Positions 1 through 7,436 of a stretch of DNA of 64,000 nucleotides are shown here, one piece after another. Under the pieces are notes generated by a model. It ran no database searches, had not been told where the DNA came from, and saw only the letters and a list, made by a program, of their open reading frames with translations. Source of the DNA: Proteiniphilum acetatigenes DSM 18083 (GTDB lineage Bacteria; Bacteroidota; Bacteroidia; Bacteroidales; Dysgonomonadaceae); assembly GCF_000380985.1 (NCBI RefSeq), contig NZ_KB905693.1, forward strand, positions 1 through 64,000. Reading direction: 5' to 3'. Each line of letters opens with the position of its first letter. Within the stretch, counting starts at the first letter, position 1. The translations under genes and the position numbers were made by a program.

Positions 1-1
1 C

Positions 2-91
2 AATAAAGGGAAACTGGTTTCCACGGAAGTTATGGCAAATAATACATGGATAGAAACATTGGTATACCCCAGGGGGGCAAAAGAGGAATAG
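2..91 (+). CDS. C-terminal tail of a secreted-protein paralogue (partial at left edge)
   Basis: An open frame runs from the window edge to a TAG at 89-91. Its 29 codons (NKGKLVSTEVMANNTWIETL, then VYPRGAKEE) match the last residues of the protein encoded at 836-1582 almost residue for residue, and the first ~60 bases are nearly identical to 1492-1551. This is therefore the 3' end of a tandem copy whose body lies outside the window. The bases after the stop (tggccat) also recur after the second copy, so the duplication extends past the coding region. Function unknown, as for its paralogue. Confidence 0.75.
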   Translation, partial: NKGKLVSTEVMANNTWIETLVYPRGAKEE

Positions 92-141
92 ATTGGCCAT
101 AACCCTCTTTTTTTATATCCAATACTTTGAAATAAAAAGCA

Positions 142-822
142 ATGAAAAAATTAACGAAAAAAAATCTGCAACAACTGTGTGAGACAATGGTAATACTCAG
201 TGAGGTTGAACAGCGAAATTATGTAGGGGCCGCGTTTTATTATTCTCCTGATGGTGAATTATTAGGACATTTGGGTAATAGTTATGAAATTAGAGTTGTT
301 GATTCGGGTATTTTTTATTCTTTACAAGACAATAATGATGATGCCTGTTTATTTGGGAACAGTACATCATTGTACTATTCAGGTAGCGGAACACAAGTAA
401 ATATTATTAATTATATGGCCAGTGAGTTAGGCTTAAATAATATTTACGTTGGCGCACTTTACGATGGTTCGGGGAATGTCCTATACACATCAGGGGGAAG
501 AACCACTCATAGTGTAACACAATATACATATCCGGATGGTTCTGTGTATTATGATCACCATTATAGCTATATCACCATAAACAACGTTTCCGATGTGTTT
601 AAGGGAGGTAATTTTTATGATATGATGTGTGCTCTTATCCATGAACAGGATCATTACGACAATTATAATCCATACACGCATAATGAGATTGCTTCCGAGT
701 TTTTTGCGTTTGGTTCCACGATTTACAATGAATATTTTGAATATGCTTCGCCTGAATTCAGGGAAAGCATTTACAGCCAGTACCGTTACTATGAAAGCTT
801 GTATTATAATTTGTATTATTAA
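142..822 (+). CDS. Leader-peptide-bearing protein with an HExxH zincin-like motif
   Basis: The protein has 226 residues. The N-terminus (MKKLTKKNLQQL..., then EVEQRNYVGA at 21-30) resembles the leader of Bacteroidales double-glycine precursor peptides, which usually end in GG; here the pair is Gly29-Ala30, and there is no hydrophobic signal peptide. Residues 31-150 are rich in Tyr, Gly, Ser and Asn with no recognised domain. Residues 167-171 read HEQDH, an HExxH zinc-binding motif, followed by Glu182 and Glu186 in NEIASEFFA, which could supply the third ligand. The tail is very rich in Tyr. The next gene starts 13 bp downstream, and glycosyltransferases and a LanC-like gene follow, so this may be the substrate that the cluster modifies and exports, or a protease carried by it. 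The leader reading is an inference from motif similarity; the HExxH is seen directly. Confidence 0.6.
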   Translation: MKKLTKKNLQQLCETMVILSEVEQRNYVGAAFYYSPDGELLGHLGNSYEIRVVDSGIFYSLQDNNDDACLFGNSTSLYYSGSGTQVNIINYMASELGLNNIYVGALYDGSGNVLYTSGGRTTHSVTQYTYPDGSVYYDHHYSYITINNVSDVFKGGNFYDMMCALIHEQDHYDNYNPYTHNEIASEFFAFGSTIYNEYFEYASPEFRESIYSQYRYYESLYYNLYY

Positions 823-835
823 AAATCCAGACGCT

Positions 836-1582
836 ATGTATAAAAGAATATTTTTACTCCTGTGTTTTTTTCTTTCATTTCAATTGTTTGCTCAAACAAC
901 TGAAATGAAAGCAGAGGTATTGTACGATGAATTTACACATAACCTTTTAAAAACATTTGATGTTTTGTATATTGCTGATAATCCCGATAAATACTTGATG
1001 AACAAGTCGCCTTTATCCCATTTCAATGGATACCGGAGAATTTACAGTGATACGGTAATTATCCATGGTAACTCTTTTAAGTTGTCATTTAATGCAGAGG
1101 GAGATGGTAAGAAGAAATATGAGGTCACACGAGTAATTGATCGTAGTGATACTTTTTTGCCATTTGGTTTACCATTTGGTTCCGCGGGGAATAGCGAGAA
1201 AGAGTATATGGCGACTTGGTTATTACTAAATACGCAATTATATTTATGTAGGGTACATTTTCCTTTTGAAGGAAAAAGAGATGATAAAATTGTGTATCCC
1301 CCGATGGAGAAATTTACCGGTAAACATTTTAACAGAAAAAATATCCCGGATATCGAGATCGGGGAATGGATTTATGGCCTTATGCCGGCCACCTGGTTTA
1401 CCGACACGCTCTATGTGAAAAAAGCTAACTCTGAAAAAGAGCCTCTGTACCGTGAAGTTTGGCAAAGGAAACATTACCTAAGGATGATATTCAATAAAGG
1501 GAAACTGGTTTCCACGGAAGTTGTGGCAAATAAAACATGGATAGAAACATTAACATGGCCCCGTTCAGGAAAAGAAGAGTAG
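836..1582 (+). CDS. Secreted protein of unknown family, tandemly duplicated
   Basis: The start was set at ATG 836 because it gives a clean signal peptide (MYKRIFLLLCFFLSFQLFAQ); the frame stays open to 629 only by chance, across the preceding gene. The product has 248 residues, with ~228 after cleavage. No family is recognised. Visible features are an N-terminal stretch with the spacing of a beta-strand protein, and a conserved tail (NKGKLVSTEV, TWIETL) shared with the truncated copy at 2-91. The gene begins 13 bp after the zincin-motif gene, so the two are probably cotranscribed and were probably duplicated as a pair. It could be a periplasmic partner or immunity-like protein for its neighbour; this is speculation from adjacency only. 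Confidence 0.65.
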   Translation: MYKRIFLLLCFFLSFQLFAQTTEMKAEVLYDEFTHNLLKTFDVLYIADNPDKYLMNKSPLSHFNGYRRIYSDTVIIHGNSFKLSFNAEGDGKKKYEVTRVIDRSDTFLPFGLPFGSAGNSEKEYMATWLLLNTQLYLCRVHFPFEGKRDDKIVYPPMEKFTGKHFNRKNIPDIEIGEWIYGLMPATWFTDTLYVKKANSEKEPLYREVWQRKHYLRMIFNKGKLVSTEVVANKTWIETLTWPRSGKEE

Positions 1583-1677
1583 ATGTGTGGCCATTTATTA
1601 TATACCTGAATAGGGGGGGGAGAGAAAATATGAGAGAAGCTGGACATCTGATTAATAATAAGAATTAAAATACACAC

Positions 1678-2388
1678 ATGGTAATACCTAAAATAATTCA
1701 CCAGACCTGGTCTGGGTTAGATGGATCCCTGCCTAAGTATTTGGAGACATTGGGTAAAACCTGGAAATATGACTACCCTGACTGGAAATATGAACTCTGG
1801 GATAACGATCGAATGAATAAATTTGTTGTAGATAACTATCCAGAATATTGGTTGAAGTACAACCAATTTAAATATAATATTCAGCGATGGGATATTATTA
1901 GATATTTAATCCTAAATAAAATTGGTGGAATGTATGTTGATTTTGACTACGAATCAGTAAAATCTCTGGATGAACTATTATATGATAAAACCTGTTTTTT
2001 TTCTCAAGAACCTGTTTCTCATTATAAGAATAGAGAAAATAAAATATTTACCTTTAATAATGCTTTAATGGGCTCTCTTCCCAATCACTTTTTCATGACT
2101 CGAACAATAAAAAGAATATTTTCCGATAATAATATTGAAAAACAATGTGAGAACAAAGCACAGACAGTATTTGAGACAACCGGACCTTATATATTGAATC
2201 AACTGTATGAAGAATTAACTGACAAAGAAAAAATAGAGATTTATTTAATTCCTCCTGAATTTGTAAGCCCTTTTAATTATCGTCAATCTTATAATTATAG
2301 AAAAGGTCTTATAGATTTAGCTTTGGAAGCTAGTTTTAAAGAAGCATATGCAATACATTATTTTTTAGGAACATGGCTTCCCAAATAA
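1678..2388 (+). CDS. GT32-family glycosyltransferase (first copy)
   Basis: The 236-residue protein opens with IPKIIHQTW, the N-terminal signature of the GT32 / Och1-like 'sugar-binding region containing DXD motif' family. It carries RWDIIRYLILNKIGGMYVDF with the DXD motif DFD at residues 88-90, which binds the metal-nucleotide-sugar. There is no signal peptide or membrane segment, so it is cytoplasmic. A homologous gene lies at 5261-5992 and the two share the ending AYAIHYFLG. The next gene overlaps it by 16 bp, which suggests translational coupling. GT32 enzymes in Bacteroidota usually serve surface polysaccharide synthesis. Here the neighbours (leader protein, LanC-like protein) make a protein or peptide acceptor conceivable. 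The family assignment is firm; the substrate is unknown. Confidence 0.85.
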   Translation: MVIPKIIHQTWSGLDGSLPKYLETLGKTWKYDYPDWKYELWDNDRMNKFVVDNYPEYWLKYNQFKYNIQRWDIIRYLILNKIGGMYVDFDYESVKSLDELLYDKTCFFSQEPVSHYKNRENKIFTFNNALMGSLPNHFFMTRTIKRIFSDNNIEKQCENKAQTVFETTGPYILNQLYEELTDKEKIEIYLIPPEFVSPFNYRQSYNYRKGLIDLALEASFKEAYAIHYFLGTWLPK

Positions 2389-4256
2389 ATTTAATTATGG
2401 ATACCACCACAACAGGGATTTCGGTAATAATGCCAACTTATAATCAAGGAACTTTTATAAGAAGGGCTATATTAAGCTTGATTTATCAAACTTATAGGGA
2501 TTGGGAACTGATTATTATTAATGATGGATGTACGGATAACACCACCTTATATCTTGAAGAGTTTTTAACAAATACTCAAATAAAATATATTGAAAATAAA
2601 AAGAATAAAGGCTTGGGATATGCTTTAAATCAAGGACTTGATAATGCTAAATATGAATACATTGCATATTTACCTTCTGATGACTATTATTTGAAAGATC
2701 ATCTACAAATAATGATAAACAAAATAAAAGAAAATAGCAGTACAATTTTAGTATATAGCGGATTTTCTTTTCAGTCCCCTGATACAATGGTAAATTCATT
2801 TTATAAAGATACTGAATACACTCGAAAAGGTTATTGTTTGCAATTGGTGCAGACGGTGCATAAAAAAACAGAAGACAGATGGTTAGAGCGTAGTGAATGG
2901 GTGACGGAAGATTTGTTTGCTATGTTTTGGTCTAAATTATCAATGAAAGGAGCTTTTCTGCCAAGTAAAAAAATCTCTTGCTTTTGGACAGATCATCCAA
3001 GGCAAAGACATAAAATAATAAGTGAGAGTCATGGGGGAGGACTAAATTACTACAGGAGCTATTATTCTGTTGAGTCTCCTATCAGACTGAGAGTTTCAAG
3101 AGAAAAATTTATAGACGAGGAAAGTTTATATAAGGATTATAGATATACACCTAAAGTTAGTTCAGATAATGCACTCAAAATATTGTTAGTAGGAGAATTG
3201 GCTTATAACCCTGAAAGGATTTATGCTTTGGAAGAGGCTGGACACAAACTATATGGCTTATGGGTACAAAGGCCCAATTATAGTTTTAATACAGTCGGCC
3301 CCATTCCTTTTGGAAATATTGAAAATGTGCCTTTTGAAAATTGGGAAAAAAGAATTCATGAAATTAAGCCAGATATAATATATGCCCTTCTTAATTTCAC
3401 CGCAGTTCCTTTAGCTTATGAGGTATTAAAGAAAACAAATGGAATCCCTTTTATTTGGCACTTTAAAGAAGGACCTTCTGTATGTTTAAAAAATGGGATA
3501 TGGGAAGAACTGCTGTATCTATATACATTTGCTGATGGTAAAATATATATAAATGAGACGGCGCAGCAATGGTATGAACAGTTTATACCCATATCTCATC
3601 GGGGATTATCTTTTATTCTTGATGGAGATTTGCCGAAAAAAGAATGCTTCAAGGATCTGACCTCTCCTAAACTATCTGATTCAGACGGCAACATTCATAC
3701 CTTAATTGCAGGAAGGGTTGTCGGGATTCATCCTGATATCTGGAAGACCTTTATAGAAAGAAGAATACATATACATGTTTATAATGAGAATTATTTGTCT
3801 GTTAGGCAGGCTTTTTTTACAGAAATGAAGAAACTTGCACCGAATAACTTTCATTTACATCCCCACTGTCCTCCGGACAATTGGATTTTAGAGTTCTCTA
3901 AATACGACGCTGCATGGTTACACTGTCTGAGTAGTTCAAATCAAAAGAACATACTACAAGCCTCATGGGATGATCTAAATATTCCGGCAAGAATGAATAC
4001 ATACGCTGCAGCAGGACTTCCTATGATTCTCCGAAATAATTCAGGACACACTATGGGTATTCAGAAAAAAGTTACAGAATTGAATATAGGGGTGTTTTAT
4101 GAGAATTATGAAGATCTGGCGAATCAGTTATTAGATAAAGAGAAGATGAGAGATTTGCAACAAAATGTATGGAAAAACAGGGAATTATTTTGTTTCGACT
4201 ATTATGTTCCTCAATTAATCTCTTTTTTCAGAAAGGTTATAAATAACAAAAAATGA
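2373..4256 (+). CDS. Two-domain glycosyltransferase, GT2 N-terminus plus GT-B C-terminus
   Basis: The protein has 627 residues from ATG 2373, which overlaps the previous gene; ATG 2397 (MDTTTTGISVIM) is an equally plausible start. Residues ~15-120 form a GT-A/GT2 domain: SVIMPTYNQGTFIRRAILSL, INDGCTDNTT, and the DxD-like PSDDYY. Residues ~270-620 look like a GT-B fold: a Rossmann-like start KILLVGELAYNPERIYALEE, IKPDIIYALLNF, LIAGRVVG, and a C-terminal IPARMNTYAAAGLPMILRNN that resembles the nucleotide-sugar-binding region of GT4-like enzymes. Fusions of this kind are known near Bacteroidetes double-glycine peptide loci; I recall a predicted family described that way but cannot check membership. 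The next gene starts in an ATGA overlap at 4253. It probably adds sugars to the product of this cluster. Confidence 0.8.
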   Translation: MASQINLIMDTTTTGISVIMPTYNQGTFIRRAILSLIYQTYRDWELIIINDGCTDNTTLYLEEFLTNTQIKYIENKKNKGLGYALNQGLDNAKYEYIAYLPSDDYYLKDHLQIMINKIKENSSTILVYSGFSFQSPDTMVNSFYKDTEYTRKGYCLQLVQTVHKKTEDRWLERSEWVTEDLFAMFWSKLSMKGAFLPSKKISCFWTDHPRQRHKIISESHGGGLNYYRSYYSVESPIRLRVSREKFIDEESLYKDYRYTPKVSSDNALKILLVGELAYNPERIYALEEAGHKLYGLWVQRPNYSFNTVGPIPFGNIENVPFENWEKRIHEIKPDIIYALLNFTAVPLAYEVLKKTNGIPFIWHFKEGPSVCLKNGIWEELLYLYTFADGKIYINETAQQWYEQFIPISHRGLSFILDGDLPKKECFKDLTSPKLSDSDGNIHTLIAGRVVGIHPDIWKTFIERRIHIHVYNENYLSVRQAFFTEMKKLAPNNFHLHPHCPPDNWILEFSKYDAAWLHCLSSSNQKNILQASWDDLNIPARMNTYAAAGLPMILRNNSGHTMGIQKKVTELNIGVFYENYEDLANQLLDKEKMRDLQQNVWKNRELFCFDYYVPQLISFFRKVINNKK

Positions 4257-5176
4257 AAACAATATTACAAAATATAGCGAATATATTAATGCTAAACGTC
4301 CACAATATTGACAGTCCTGGTATTCTTGAGGGGAAAATGGGGATAGTTATCTTTTTTTACCATTATGGAAGATATTCCCAAAATAATATATATTCGGAAA
4401 TTGCTGATGAGTTATTGGACTCAGTTCTTGATAATGTACATAGACTTCCCGATCTAAGTTTTGATCAAGGGGCTATTGGGATTGCATGGGGAGTCAGGTA
4501 TTTGATAAGAAATGAATTTATAGAAGGAAATCCTAAAGAGATATTATCAGATGTTGAGGACTTACTCCTCAAGAACTATAGGAATGATCTTCAGTCAAAG
4601 ATTCCAATATCTGCGGTTGGATTATATATCCAATCGATGATTCAAGATGGATCAAATATTGATGAATATGAAAGATTTATAAACTGGGGGCTGAAGAAAT
4701 ATGAGCTTTATTTTCTCTGCCTATCTAACAATTCTAAATCAATATCATATATAAATTCATCTTTATTATTGTTGTCAACACTTGAAAAACATGCTAAGTA
4801 TGAGACATGGGCTAAAAAGATTATCTTTAAGATTATATTGTATATTTCAAATATTGAATCATTCAATAATTTAGATGTTTATGACTTAACAATATTATAC
4901 AAAATACTTGTCTCGTTACGTTCGTCTTCTGAAGAACAGAAAACAATTATCAATACACTAGAAACCTTTTGTTGCATAGAATGCAAAAATATTCCTATAG
5001 AACATTTATGGCAAAATATTTTATTTTTTCCTGCCGAGAAAATGTTTCTAAACCTGGATGATATCAATAAGTGTCTTGTTGATAATTATTCGTTTACCCC
5101 TGACTTGCAATCATTATCTCTTTATAAAGGATTAGCTGGTATAGGTTTAGCTTTAATGAAAAGTAACCATATATGA
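4253..5176 (+). CDS. LanC-like protein without obvious zinc ligands
   Basis: The 307-residue protein shows the repeated Gly-rich signatures of the lanthionine synthetase C-like alpha/alpha barrel: GILEGKMGIVIFFYHYGR near residues 23-40, FDQGAIGIAWGVRYL near 70-84, and SLYKGLAGIGLALM at the C-terminus. Classical LanC cyclases hold zinc with a Cys and a Cys-His pair in the central repeats. Here the only cysteines in suitable places (CCIECKNIP) do not match that pattern, so a cyclase activity is doubtful. At 307 residues it is also shorter than a typical LanC (~400). It overlaps the upstream glycosyltransferase by ATGA. The neighbours suggest a role in handling a ribosomally made product. The fold assignment is fairly confident, the activity unknown. 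Confidence 0.7.
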   Translation: MKTILQNIANILMLNVHNIDSPGILEGKMGIVIFFYHYGRYSQNNIYSEIADELLDSVLDNVHRLPDLSFDQGAIGIAWGVRYLIRNEFIEGNPKEILSDVEDLLLKNYRNDLQSKIPISAVGLYIQSMIQDGSNIDEYERFINWGLKKYELYFLCLSNNSKSISYINSSLLLLSTLEKHAKYETWAKKIIFKIILYISNIESFNNLDVYDLTILYKILVSLRSSSEEQKTIINTLETFCCIECKNIPIEHLWQNILFFPAEKMFLNLDDINKCLVDNYSFTPDLQSLSLYKGLAGIGLALMKSNHI

Positions 5177-5268
5177 AATTTAAATACATTTGTGCTAATT
5201 TTTATAATAAAACCTCAATTGGATTTAATAGAAAAAGTTTTCTTACTTACTTTAATATAGATGTTTAA
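5173..5268 (+). CDS. Possible 31-residue overlapping ORF
   Basis: An ATG at 5173 overlaps the LanC-like stop (ATGA). The frame runs 31 codons to TAA at 5266-5268, overlapping the next start (5261) by 8 bp. The product begins MKFKYICANFYNKTSIGFN. The continuous chain of overlaps would fit translational coupling, but the frame is short and AT-rich, and no family is recognised. It may equally be the fossil 5' end of a lost gene, or chance. Confidence 0.25.
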   Translation: MKFKYICANFYNKTSIGFNRKSFLTYFNIDV

Positions 5269-5992
5269 TAATAAGCCTCCTAAAATAATTCATCAGATTT
5301 GGTCTGAAACTTATCGACCTTTGCCTCTAAAGTTCAAATTACTAAGTAAAACGTGGAAGTATCATTATCCTGATTGGGAATATATATTTTGGGATAATGA
5401 AAAAATGGATCACTTTATAAGTGAAAATTTCACACAGTATATGGATATGTATAAGCGATTTCCCTTTGATGTACAAAGATGGGATTCTATAAGATATTTG
5501 ATATTATACAAAATGGGGGGAATGTATGTTGATTTCGATTATGAGTCTATTCGTCCTATGACTGAATTAATTTATCAAAAATCCTGCTGTTTCGCTCAAG
5601 AGCCTCAGATTCACTGCAAAATATTTAAAAAGAATATCATGTTTACGAATGCTCTGATGGTATGTATACCTGAACATCCTTTTATGAAAAAAATAATAGA
5701 TAGTGTTTTTTCAGAAGAGACGATTAATCATAATGCTTCAATAAAAGAACTTTGTGTACTTAATACTACCGGACCTTGGAAATTAATTGATTTGTATGAA
5801 TCTTTAAGCAAGAGCGAAAAAAAAGAAATTTATTTAATACCAGACCAATATGTTTCTCCATTTAATGGAGCACAAGCTAATCAGTTCCGTATCGGACAAA
5901 TCAATGCAGAATTAGAAAAGTGTATTGATGAAGCTTATGCAATTCATTATTTCTTGGGAGAATGGGGAGAAAGGAAGGTTTTGAATCCATGA
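5261..5992 (+). CDS. GT32-family glycosyltransferase (second copy, altered C-terminus)
   Basis: The 243-residue protein is a clear paralogue of the GT32 enzyme at 1678-2388: PPKIIHQIW, RWDSIRYLILYKMGGMYVDF, the DXD motif DFD at residues 91-93, TTGPWKLIDLYE, and the end region AYAIHYFLG. It is cytoplasmic, with no signal peptide. After AYAIHYFLG the first copy ends in TWLPK, whereas this one continues as EWGERKVLNP over DNA that, read in another frame, matches the tail of an ABC transporter ATPase. The natural 3' end thus appears to have been replaced at a deletion junction near 5957. The core fold is intact, so activity may be retained. Its probable role is glycosylation of the product of the same cluster. 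Confidence 0.85.
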   Translation: MFNNKPPKIIHQIWSETYRPLPLKFKLLSKTWKYHYPDWEYIFWDNEKMDHFISENFTQYMDMYKRFPFDVQRWDSIRYLILYKMGGMYVDFDYESIRPMTELIYQKSCCFAQEPQIHCKIFKKNIMFTNALMVCIPEHPFMKKIIDSVFSEETINHNASIKELCVLNTTGPWKLIDLYESLSKSEKKEIYLIPDQYVSPFNGAQANQFRIGQINAELEKCIDEAYAIHYFLGEWGERKVLNP

Positions 5993-6053
5993 AGCATTAA
6001 TGGAGAAGAAAGGACAGTATTACAATTTGATTTCTACGCAGATGCAGGCATAA
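5958..6053 (+). pseudogene. Fossil C-terminus of an ABC transporter ATPase
   Basis: In the frame starting at 5958 the translation reads ENGEKGRF, a TGA stop, then IHEALMEKKGQYYNLISTQM and QA before TAA at 6051-6053. This matches the usual end of ABC exporter ATPase domains (ENGx...GTHEELMxxxGxYxxLxxxQ). The spacing between ENGE and HEALM (six codons) is what an intact ABC protein has. The premature stop and the missing body show a remnant. It begins inside the GT32 gene, which reads through it in another frame. Exporters of the peptidase-containing ABC type commonly travel with double-glycine leader substrates. Confidence 0.6.
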
Positions 6054-6296
6054 ATTCAATAAAACCTACAGGGAAGTTAGTGACTATTTAGTCCTTAATG
6101 AATTTTTAATCTGTAAATAGGGAGAGGATTAGGGCAAATATTTATATTTTTGCTTTTTATTTACTGCTAACAGTCCTTTCCGTCCATAATAGAGATAGGA
6201 CGTTTCCGGTAAGTCACACAAGTAGCAGGGTAGATTTCCCTGTGAATACTTCACCAGGTAAAATCCTTATATAATAAAAATATAATTTGATTATTG
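6054..6296 (+). promoter_or_regulatory. Intergenic region with a possible promoter for the GH43-SusCD locus
   Basis: No gene is seen here. A TATTTTTG at 6145-6152 fits the Bacteroidetes -7 element TAnnTTTG, but no convincing -33 TTG lies 19-21 bp upstream. If used, it would give a leader of about 135 nt before the GH43 gene. Confidence 0.35.
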
Positions 6297-7292
6297 ATGA
6301 TACAAATGAAGAAAATCCTTTTTATGTTGGCGGGAGCCATGTTATTATCCGCATGCGTGAATAACAAAGAGAAAAACGATATAGTACACTATTCCGGAAA
6401 CCCGATCTTTGAAGGGTGGTATGCCGATCCCGAGGCGATTGTATATGACGACCAGTACTGGATCTTTCCAACCTATTCCGACTTGTATGAGAAACAGGTA
6501 TTTTTCGACTGTTTCTCCTCTCCCGATCTGGTGAACTGGACAAAACATGAGAATATCCTCGACACGGCAGAGGTAAAATGGGCGAAGATAGCCATGTGGG
6601 CACCGGGAGTGATCGAGAAAGACGGGAAATATTATTTCTTCTTCGCAGCCAACGATATTCAGAAAGAGGACGAAACAGGAGGTATCGGCGTAGCGGTAAG
6701 CGACAGGCCGGAAGGTCCTTACAAAGACCTGCTCGGCAAACCCCTTATCAATAAGATCGTGAATGGTGCACAACCGATCGACCAGTTCGTTTACAAAGAA
6801 AACGACAGTACTTATTATATGTTTTACGGTGGCTGGAGGCATTGCAACGTGGTACTGCTCAATAATGATTTCACCGGGATCAGGCCATTCCCCGACGGAG
6901 AACTCTATAAGGAGGTAACTCCTCTGGATTATGTTGAGGGCCCCTTTATGTTCAAGAAAAACGGTAAATATTATTTTATGTGGTCGGAAGGAGGTTGGGG
7001 TGGCCCCGATTACAAGGTAGCCTATGCTATAGCCGATCATCCGTTAGGACCTTTTGAACGGATCGGCACCATCCTAGAGCAGGATCCTGAAATAGCTACA
7101 GGCGCAGGGCACCACTCTATAATCCATAACCCTAAAAGTGACGACTGGTATATCGTATACCACCGCCGACCAGAGCCGAATATTCATCGCGACCATCGGG
7201 TGACCTGTATTGACAAGATGGAGTTTGATGAAAACGGGTATATCAAACCGGTAGAGATGACTTTTGAAGGAGTGGCTGCCAACCCGCTCTGA
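6297..7292 (+). CDS. GH43-family glycosidase lipoprotein
   Basis: The best start is ATG 6297 or the in-frame ATG 6306 (MKKILFMLAGAMLLSAC), which gives a lipoprotein signal with lipobox LSAC; an upstream TTG is not needed. The five-bladed-propeller GH43 signatures are present: the catalytic-base Asp in WYADPEAIVYDDQYW, WAPGVIEKDGKYYFFF, the pKa-modulating Asp in GAQPIDQFVY, the general-acid Glu in DYVEGPFMFKKNGKYYFMW, and GAGHHS. The family contains arabinofuranosidases, xylosidases and galactan-active enzymes; the exact specificity cannot be read. It is the first gene of a locus with SusC, SusD and GH5 and probably acts at the cell surface or in the periplasm. Confidence 0.85.
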   Translation: MIQMKKILFMLAGAMLLSACVNNKEKNDIVHYSGNPIFEGWYADPEAIVYDDQYWIFPTYSDLYEKQVFFDCFSSPDLVNWTKHENILDTAEVKWAKIAMWAPGVIEKDGKYYFFFAANDIQKEDETGGIGVAVSDRPEGPYKDLLGKPLINKIVNGAQPIDQFVYKENDSTYYMFYGGWRHCNVVLLNNDFTGIRPFPDGELYKEVTPLDYVEGPFMFKKNGKYYFMWSEGGWGGPDYKVAYAIADHPLGPFERIGTILEQDPEIATGAGHHSIIHNPKSDDWYIVYHRRPEPNIHRDHRVTCIDKMEFDENGYIKPVEMTFEGVAANPL

Positions 7293-7373
7293 CCTGTTTT
7301 ACCTGCCGGTTCACCCAAAATCAGGCTAACCCGTACCATTCGTACCCGATTAGTTGTGTTCGTCCCTGAGGCG

Positions 7374-7404
7374 TTGCATACTGGTCGGGTACGATTTATA
7401 TTTG
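7374..7404 (+). promoter_or_regulatory. Bacteroidetes-type promoter for the susC gene
   Basis: TTG at 7374-7376, then 20 bp, then TATATTTG at 7397-7404. This fits the -33 TTTG / -7 TAnnTTTG consensus and lies 33 bp before the susC start codon. Confidence 0.6.
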
Positions 7405-7436
7405 CAGATAATCATTATACTAAAAACACCTGCATT

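Noticed and set aside
629-835. N-terminal extension of the secreted protein gene (open frame from 629)
   Set aside because: It lies entirely over the preceding gene in another frame, has no signal-like or domain character, and the signal peptide starts at 836.
6345-7040. Long antisense ORF (231 codons) opposite the GH43 gene
   Set aside because: The GH43 frame carries clear catalytic motifs; the antisense product shows no domain, only shadow coding.
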